Shown here: one piece after another, positions 15,970-20,704 of the stretch
Position numbering within the stretch: the stretch's first letter is position 1
Layout: every line of letters starts with the position of its first letter
Assembly (NCBI GenBank): GCA_002297665.1
Contig: DBMS01000169.1
Span: 1-20,704, forward strand
Reading direction: 5' to 3'
DNA: 20,704 nt
Source of the DNA: Holophagaceae bacterium UBA692
GTDB lineage: Bacteria; Acidobacteriota; Holophagae; Holophagales; Holophagaceae
Position numbers and translations under genes: made by a program
The notes under the pieces: model-generated
The model's input: the letters and a program-made list of their open reading frames with translations, nothing else
Told to the model about the DNA's origin: nothing
Databases searched by the model: none

Positions 15970-17410
15970 TCTGCTCCTCCACCTCGACGCCGGCGACGGC
16001 ATGCTCTACGCACGGATCGCCGACGCCATCAAGGGCGCGATCCTGGACGGCCGCCTCGAACCCGGCAGCCGCCTTCCGGGCACCCGGATCCTGGCGGAAT
16101 CCCTGGGCGTGAACCGGCGGACGGTCATCATGGCCATCGAACGCCTGGAAGGGGAGGGCTGGGTCGTCAACGAGGCCTACCGGGGCGCCTCGGTGCCCAC
16201 CGAACTGCCTTCCGGGGCCCGCCCGTCGAAGGGGACGGCCCGAGCCCAGGAACGGGAGCTCGGATTCGATCTCCCGAGCCTCCTCCAGCCGGTTTCCACC
16301 AACCCTTCCGGGGCGCTCCTCCTCGCCGACGGAGCTCCCGACCCCCGGCTAGCGCCGGGACTGGCCATCTCCCGCGGCTACCAGCGGGCCATGCAGCGCC
16401 ATGCCCCGGACCTGCTCCAGGAGCGGGACCCCATGGGGAACCCCCTCCTGCGCGAGCAGATCGCGAGCTGGATCTCGGAGCGGCACGGGCTCCACGTGGA
16501 TCCGGGCCGGATCCTCGTGACCCGCGGAAGCCGGAGCGCCATCTCCCTGCTCACCCACGCCATCTTCCGCCCGGGCGATCCGGTGCTGGTGGAAAGCCCC
16601 GGGAACCGCGCGGCCTGGGATCTCTTCCAGACCGGGGCCGGGATGGCGCTGCGCAGCGTGCACCACGGTCCCGGGGGCCTGGACCTGGATGCCGTCCGGG
16701 CCTGCCTGCGCAGGGACCCCATCCGGCTTCTGTACCTCACGGCCCGGCGCCAGTTCCCCACGGGATCGGTCCTGGCCCAGGACAAGGCGGAGGCCCTCCT
16801 GGAGCTGGCGGCGGAGCACCGGGTGGCCATCCTCGAGGACGACTACGACGCCGAGATCACCTTCGGCGATCGCCGCACGCCGTCCCTCCTGGCCCTGGAC
16901 CGGGAGAGCGTGGTCATCCATCTCGGATCCCTTTCACGCCTGATCGCGCCGGGACTCCGCATCACCTTCCTGGTGGTTCCGCCCCCCATCGCGCCCTTCC
17001 TGGCCAGCGCCAAGCAGCGCATCGAGGAGCCTGGCGACGCGGCCTTGGAATGGGCCATCGGCGACCTGATCCGCGACGGCGATCTCGCCCGCCACCTGCG
17101 GCGGGTCCGGAAGGTGTACCAGCATCGCCGGGACCTCCTCGCCTCCCTCCTGCGCGAGCGCCTGGGCGGCGACCTCCGGTTCGAGCTGCCCGGGGGCGGC
17201 ATGGGCCTCTGGCTCAAGGCCCGCGAGGGACTGTGCGCCGAAACCTGGATCCGCGCCGCGCGCACCTTCGGCCTGCGCCTGAACCCGCCCTCCTGGTTCG
17301 CGCTGGACGACCTGGAACCCGGCTTTCGCATGGGCTTCGCCCAGGCGGACGACACCGAGCTGGGCCTTGCGGTGGACCGCCTGGTCCAGGCGAGGCGGAC
17401 GCTGGACTGA
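15956..17410 (+). CDS. MocR/GabR-type GntR regulator with degenerate aminotransferase-like domain
   Basis: This 484-residue protein has the MocR layout: a winged-helix GntR domain (about 15-80, with LYARIADAIKGAILDGRLEPG and RTVIMAIERLEGEGWV), a linker, and a fold-type I aminotransferase domain (about 115-480). MocR proteins normally bind PLP through a Lys in a GTFSK-x3-P-x-LR motif; here the segment reads GSLSRLIAPGLR, with Arg328 in the Lys position. Other conserved spots also differ: the usual P-S-H-Q-x-P-x-G reads ARRQFPTG (263-270), the ENPGY segment reads ESPGN (213-217), and the C-terminal GFAR motif reads GFAQ. EDDYD (294-298) is kept. It may still bind DNA but probably not form a PLP Schiff base. 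The start overlaps the kinase stop by 14 nt, with AGGTG upstream. Confidence 0.9.
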   Translation: MRHRDLLLHLDAGDGMLYARIADAIKGAILDGRLEPGSRLPGTRILAESLGVNRRTVIMAIERLEGEGWVVNEAYRGASVPTELPSGARPSKGTARAQERELGFDLPSLLQPVSTNPSGALLLADGAPDPRLAPGLAISRGYQRAMQRHAPDLLQERDPMGNPLLREQIASWISERHGLHVDPGRILVTRGSRSAISLLTHAIFRPGDPVLVESPGNRAAWDLFQTGAGMALRSVHHGPGGLDLDAVRACLRRDPIRLLYLTARRQFPTGSVLAQDKAEALLELAAEHRVAILEDDYDAEITFGDRRTPSLLALDRESVVIHLGSLSRLIAPGLRITFLVVPPPIAPFLASAKQRIEEPGDAALEWAIGDLIRDGDLARHLRRVRKVYQHRRDLLASLLRERLGGDLRFELPGGGMGLWLKAREGLCAETWIRAARTFGLRLNPPSWFALDDLEPGFRMGFAQADDTELGLAVDRLVQARRTLD

Positions 17411-17517
17411 ATTGATTTGGGCAATGCCCTTTCGGGCCGCTTCGACCTCTACCCTTGCTCCGAGCAGGTCGTCGAAGGGACCTTCGGATTCGAGTTCAAG
17501 CTGCGCCCCGGACCCGT

Positions 17518-17901
17518 CTATGTGCGCAACGCCATCCGTCTCCCGGACCTCCGCGGATTCCCCGCATCCGTCACCGGGGAGGCCCGGAGCCTCGTCGACT
17601 CGGGGCGGCTCACGCCTTCCGCGTGAGGCGCCTCCGGGGCTCGATCCTGGTCGGCGCAGGCTTTCCGCGCATCCTCGATGGCGTTGAGGATGCGGTGGGC
17701 TTGCGCGACGAACCGCGTGCCCGCGGCGGACAGGCGCATGCCCTTGGAGGTGCGGTGGAAGAGCGCGGTGCCGAGTTCGTCTTCCAGGCTGGCCAGGCGG
17801 CGCGTCAGGGGGGGCTGGCTGATGTGGAGGCGCTCGGCGGCCCGGCGCAGGCTGCCGGTTTCCGCGACGGCGAGGACGGTGTGGATCTGCTCAAGGCTCA
17901 T
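17518..17901 (-). CDS. LysR-family protein reduced to the DNA-binding half
   Basis: This 127-residue product starts MSLEQIHTVLAVAETGSLRR and contains a full LysR winged HTH (about 1-62: AAERLHISQPPLTRRLASLE recognition region, then LGTALFHRTSKGMRLSAAG) and the start of the linker helix to about residue 82. The remaining 45 residues are Pro/Arg-rich and unlike an effector domain. Normal LysR proteins are about 300 residues. There is no room for the effector domain, since the MocR stop is only about 108 nt beyond, so the loss looks like a deletion and not a simple frameshift. ATG at 17901 is preferred; the frame is open further upstream but runs antisense over the map gene. It could be a decaying gene or a stand-alone DNA-binding protein. 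A perfect LysR box lies in the gap to map. Confidence 0.68.
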   Translation of the reverse strand: MSLEQIHTVLAVAETGSLRRAAERLHISQPPLTRRLASLEDELGTALFHRTSKGMRLSAAGTRFVAQAHRILNAIEDARKACADQDRAPEAPHAEGVSRPESTRLRASPVTDAGNPRRSGRRMALRT

Positions 17902-17938
17902 GGCGCTCCATGATACGGGGTAACCGGAGGGAAGCGCG

Positions 17939-17953
17939 ATACCGATGTGGTAT
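17939..17953. promoter_or_regulatory. LysR-type T-N11-A box in the lysR-map intergenic region
   Basis: ATACCGATGTGGTAT is an interrupted palindrome with 5-nt arms (ATACC/GGTAT) and a 5-nt spacer, and contains the T-N11-A core typical of LysR operators. It lies in the 88-nt gap between the truncated LysR start (17901) and map (17990), the place where LysR regulators usually bind to control themselves and the divergent gene. Binding is inferred from the pattern and position. Confidence 0.55.
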
Positions 17954-17989
17954 TGGCCAGGGCTGGGCCGCGGACGGTACCGTGGCTCC

Positions 17990-18814
17990 ATGTCGATCGA
18001 AACCCGAGCCTTAAACGACCTGGCGGCCATGAGAAGGGCGGGCGCCGCCGCCGCGGCCACCCTGTCCCACGTGGGGAACCTCCTTCGTCCGGGGATGTCC
18101 ACGGCGGCAATCGATGCCCTGGTGCGCGAGGATACGCGGCGCCGTGGCGGCCATCCCAGCCAGCTCGGATTCCAGGGCTTCCCCGCCGCCGTGTGCACCA
18201 GCCGCAACGATGTCGTATGCCACGGCATCCCCTCGGCGCATGAATGGCTGGAAGAGGGGGACATCCTCAACGTCGACGTGACGACCTGCCTCCACGGCTT
18301 TCATGGGGACACCTCCCGCACCTTCTTCATCGGCCGGCCGGGTCCGGATGCCCGCCATGTCGTTGAAACCGCGGAACGCTGTCTGATTGCGGGAATCCAG
18401 GCCATCCGGCCCGGCTCTCAGCTGGGGGATATCGGCTGGGCCATCCAGCGAACCGCCATGGCGGCGGGGTGCAGCGTGGTGCGGGACTATTGCGGGCATG
18501 GCATCGGGAGGCGCATGCACCAGTCCCCGGACGTCCCCCATACGGGGCGTCCCGGCACGGGGCTCGTCCTGCGCCCCGGGATGGCGTTCACGGTGGAACC
18601 GATGGTGAACCTCGGCGGCGCCCAGACCCGCGTAGGCCGGGACGGGTGGCGGGTGGTGACGGCGGACGGCAGCCTTTCAGCCCAATTCGAGCACACGGTG
18701 ATCGTGACGCCCGATGGCTTTGAAATCCTGACGCCGGCCCCGGGCCAGGAGGGCGCGACCGGTCCGGGGGCCTTTCCATCCTTCGGCCGGGAGAACGATC
18801 CGCATATCCCTTGA
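17990..18814 (+). CDS. map: Methionine aminopeptidase, type I
   Basis: This 274-residue enzyme removes the N-terminal Met from new proteins. It has the pita-bread fold signatures and every metal or catalytic residue: His in VCHGIP, the two Asp ligands in LNVDVT and GDTSRTF, His in YCGHGIGR, Glu in FTVEPMV and Glu in SAQFEHTV. Length is close to the E. coli enzyme (264). There is no zinc-finger N-terminal extension, so it is a short type I form. ATG at 17990 (MSIETRALNDLAAMRRAG) matches the usual start; an upstream in-frame start at 17945 would cross the LysR box. It is not beside secY/infA/ribosomal genes, the usual map location, so it may be a second copy. The divergent LysR fragment and operator suggest it is, or was, regulated. 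Confidence 0.95.
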   Translation: MSIETRALNDLAAMRRAGAAAAATLSHVGNLLRPGMSTAAIDALVREDTRRRGGHPSQLGFQGFPAAVCTSRNDVVCHGIPSAHEWLEEGDILNVDVTTCLHGFHGDTSRTFFIGRPGPDARHVVETAERCLIAGIQAIRPGSQLGDIGWAIQRTAMAAGCSVVRDYCGHGIGRRMHQSPDVPHTGRPGTGLVLRPGMAFTVEPMVNLGGAQTRVGRDGWRVVTADGSLSAQFEHTVIVTPDGFEILTPAPGQEGATGPGAFPSFGRENDPHIP

Positions 18815-18892
18815 AAGGAACCGGAACCCGGACTAAAGTACGGCCGCCCCAACCTACAGTTCGTTGGCCTGCATGCTTTCTGGGAGGTGCCC

Positions 18893-20704
18893 ATGGCCCG
18901 TCAACGGCTCGGACTCCGGACGCGGTACGCCACGCTCGCCCTCATGGCGGCCCTGACCGCCGGCTGCGGAGGCAGCTCGGGGGGCGGCCCGACGCCGCCC
19001 GCGGGCCCGTCGATCACGGCCTTCTCCGCCACGCCGGGCCTGGTGACCCGCGGCGCCACGGTGGACCTGACGGCCACCTACCGGGACGGCACCGGCACGG
19101 TGGACCACGGCGTAGGCGCCCTGGCCAGCGCGGCCACCGTCCACGCGACACCCCTGGAAACCACCACCTACACGCTGACGGTCACGGGCAACGGCAAGGC
19201 CGTGACCCGCACCGCCCAGGTGGAGGTGGTGGCGCCTCCCGTCATCACCGCCTTCTCGGCGGCGGGGGACTGGCTCCCCATGGCCCAGGGACTCACGCTC
19301 ACCGCCACCTTCACCGGCGGTACCGCGGTGATCCGGCCCGGAAACCGGACGATCCTGAGCGGCACGGCCCTTTCCTGGACGGGTCCGATGCCTGATCGCT
19401 TCGAACTGGCCGTCACCAACGCCGCCGGTCAGACCGCCACCGCCCGGGTGCAGGCCCGGCCGCGCCGGGCGGCGGCCCTGGCCCGGGGCAGCGCGTGGAT
19501 GCTCAAGGACGACGGGACCGTGTGGGTCTGCGGCCAGAACGCCTCCCAGATGGTCATGGGCTATCCGGACTGGACGCCGGACTCCTCGGCGCCCACCCTG
19601 AACGCCGCCCTCAGCGGCGCGGTGAGCCTCGCGGGCAACAGCCTGGAAGCCCTGGCCCTGAAGGCCGACGGCACCGTGTGGCACCTCGCGGCCAACGGCA
19701 CCTTCCCGGCGACCCGGATCCCGGGCCTGCCCGCCATCACCTCCATCGCCGGCGGCGGCCTGCACGCCCTGGCCCTGGCAGCGGACGGCACGCTGTGGGC
19801 ATGGGGCAGCAACTACTGCGGCCAGCTTGGGGATGGCACCACCACGGACCGCGCCACCCCGGCCCAGGTGACCGGCCTCCCCGCCATCGTGGGCCTACAC
19901 GCCGCGAGCAACAGCAGCTTCGCCTTCGGGGCGGACGGTTCGGTCTGGGGCTGGGGCGGCAACTTCAACGGGGAACTGGCCCGCAATTCCACGGCCAATG
20001 TGCTCGCGCCCATCCAGCTCCAGGGCCTGCCCTTCCCGGCCTCCCTGGCCTGCACCGGCCAGGGCACCTTCGCCCTGGACTTCGAGGGGCGCCTGTGGGC
20101 CTGGGGCGACTTCCCCGGAAGCACCAACTATGCGGCCGTCACCCGCCAGGCGGACCTCCCGGGCGCGGTGCGCCTGGTATCCGCATCCGGCGGCGCCGCC
20201 GCCCTGGCGCTGGACGGCACCCTCTGGACCTGGGGCCGGAACGGCTCGGGCTTCCTCGGCGCCGGGGACTTCACGCCCCGGACGTCTCCTTTCAAGGTCG
20301 CCCTGGGTCCGGTGCTGGACCTGGCGACCGACGGAGGATCGGTCCTCGCCCTCCTCCAGGACGGCACCTTCTGGAGCTGGGGCGAAAACACCGCCGGCCA
20401 GCTGGGCGACGCCTTCCCCGTGGACCGCATCAGCCCGGTCGCCCTGGGCGTGGCCAGTCCCCTGACCGCCCTGGCGGCTTCCTCCTACGGCACCGCCGCG
20501 GTGACGGCCGACGGAGCCCTCTGGATCTGGGGCCAGGATTCGCGGGACACGGACGTTCCGTACCTGGCCGCGCCCACCGCCGTCCCGGGTTTCGCGCCCC
20601 TGGCCAGGCTGGCCCTGGGCGCATTCCAGGGGCTGGCCCAGCGCGTGGACGGCAGCCTCTGGCTCTGGGGCTGGGTCAATCCGGCCGACTCCAGCGACGG
20701 CGTT
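18893..20704 (+). CDS. RCC1-repeat lipoprotein with two Ig-like domains (3' end outside window)
   Basis: An open frame from ATG at 18893, with GGAGG six bases upstream, runs to the window edge (604 codons, no stop). A lipoprotein signal ends ALTAGC with the lipidated Cys near residue 24, followed by a Gly/Ser linker. Two tandem Ig-like beta-sandwich domains follow (about 37-110, from SITAFSATPG, and 115-190, from VITAFSAAGD). Then come at least nine RCC1/BLIP-II-type repeats of roughly 40-50 residues, each with a D-G-T/S-x-W-x-W-G core (for example ADGTLWAWGSN, LDGTLWTWGRN, QDGTFWSWGEN). These build beta-propellers that act as binding surfaces. It should be membrane-anchored and exposed to the periplasm or cell surface. 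The ligand is unknown. The family call is strong; the protein may extend well past the window. Confidence 0.88.
   Translation, partial: MARQRLGLRTRYATLALMAALTAGCGGSSGGGPTPPAGPSITAFSATPGLVTRGATVDLTATYRDGTGTVDHGVGALASAATVHATPLETTTYTLTVTGNGKAVTRTAQVEVVAPPVITAFSAAGDWLPMAQGLTLTATFTGGTAVIRPGNRTILSGTALSWTGPMPDRFELAVTNAAGQTATARVQARPRRAAALARGSAWMLKDDGTVWVCGQNASQMVMGYPDWTPDSSAPTLNAALSGAVSLAGNSLEALALKADGTVWHLAANGTFPATRIPGLPAITSIAGGGLHALALAADGTLWAWGSNYCGQLGDGTTTDRATPAQVTGLPAIVGLHAASNSSFAFGADGSVWGWGGNFNGELARNSTANVLAPIQLQGLPFPASLACTGQGTFALDFEGRLWAWGDFPGSTNYAAVTRQADLPGAVRLVSASGGAAALALDGTLWTWGRNGSGFLGAGDFTPRTSPFKVALGPVLDLATDGGSVLALLQDGTFWSWGENTAGQLGDAFPVDRISPVALGVASPLTALAASSYGTAAVTADGALWIWGQDSRDTDVPYLAAPTAVPGFAPLARLALGAFQGLAQRVDGSLWLWGWVNPADSSDGV

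Noticed and set aside
17417..17626. Small plus-strand frame of 69 codons directly after the MocR stop
   Set aside because: It starts with TTG without a Shine-Dalgarno, overlaps the LysR fragment in antisense and matches no family I know.
1..20704. Search for CRISPR arrays, insertion sequences and rRNA genes
   Set aside because: No regularly spaced direct repeats, transposase genes, terminal inverted repeats or rRNA-like stretches were seen by eye.

Overview
The window is GC-rich bacterial chromosome. An Oar-type TonB-dependent receptor with an N-terminal carboxypeptidase-regulatory domain, a Hanks-type kinase with a single membrane helix and a large C-terminal region, and several TlpA-like secreted thioredoxins together point to Acidobacteriota, most likely the Holophagae (Geothrix/Holophaga/Mesoterricola type). 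That placement is inferred from gene content; no rRNA or other phylogenetic marker was analysed.

Layout. (1) 1-700, minus strand: the catalytic C-terminal end of a tyrosine recombinase, cut by the window edge and lacking its upstream half, next to a small DUF2786-like gene; probably the scar of an integrated element. (2) 1-3.7 kb, plus strand: an alpha/beta hydrolase, a 2H phosphoesterase (LigT/2'-5' RNA ligase-like) and tyrosyl-tRNA synthetase. (3) 3.9-5.7 kb, minus strand: a membrane-anchored alpha/beta hydrolase and a secreted, C-terminally anchored protein with faint DsbD-alpha-like features. (4) 5.9-12.5 kb: a redox/outer-membrane block. A plus-strand TlpA-like protein converges on a three-gene minus-strand operon (two more TlpA-like proteins, then the Oar-like receptor), and both sides stop at one strong hairpin terminator. 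(5) 12.8-17.4 kb, plus strand, divergent from that operon: a transmembrane Ser/Thr kinase whose stop overlaps the start of a MocR-type regulator by 14 nt. (6) 17.5-18.8 kb: a LysR protein reduced to its DNA-binding half, divergent from a methionine aminopeptidase, with a perfect T-N11-A LysR box between them. (7) From 18.9 kb to the edge: a lipoprotein with two Ig-like domains and RCC1-type beta-propeller repeats.

The most unusual points are the MocR regulator, whose aminotransferase-like domain has Arg in place of the PLP Schiff-base Lys and changes at other ligand-site motifs; the set of three long TlpA paralogues around one TonB-dependent receptor, next to a kinase/regulator pair; and the HTH-only LysR with an intact operator. 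Whether regions 4 and 5 act together is inference from position only.
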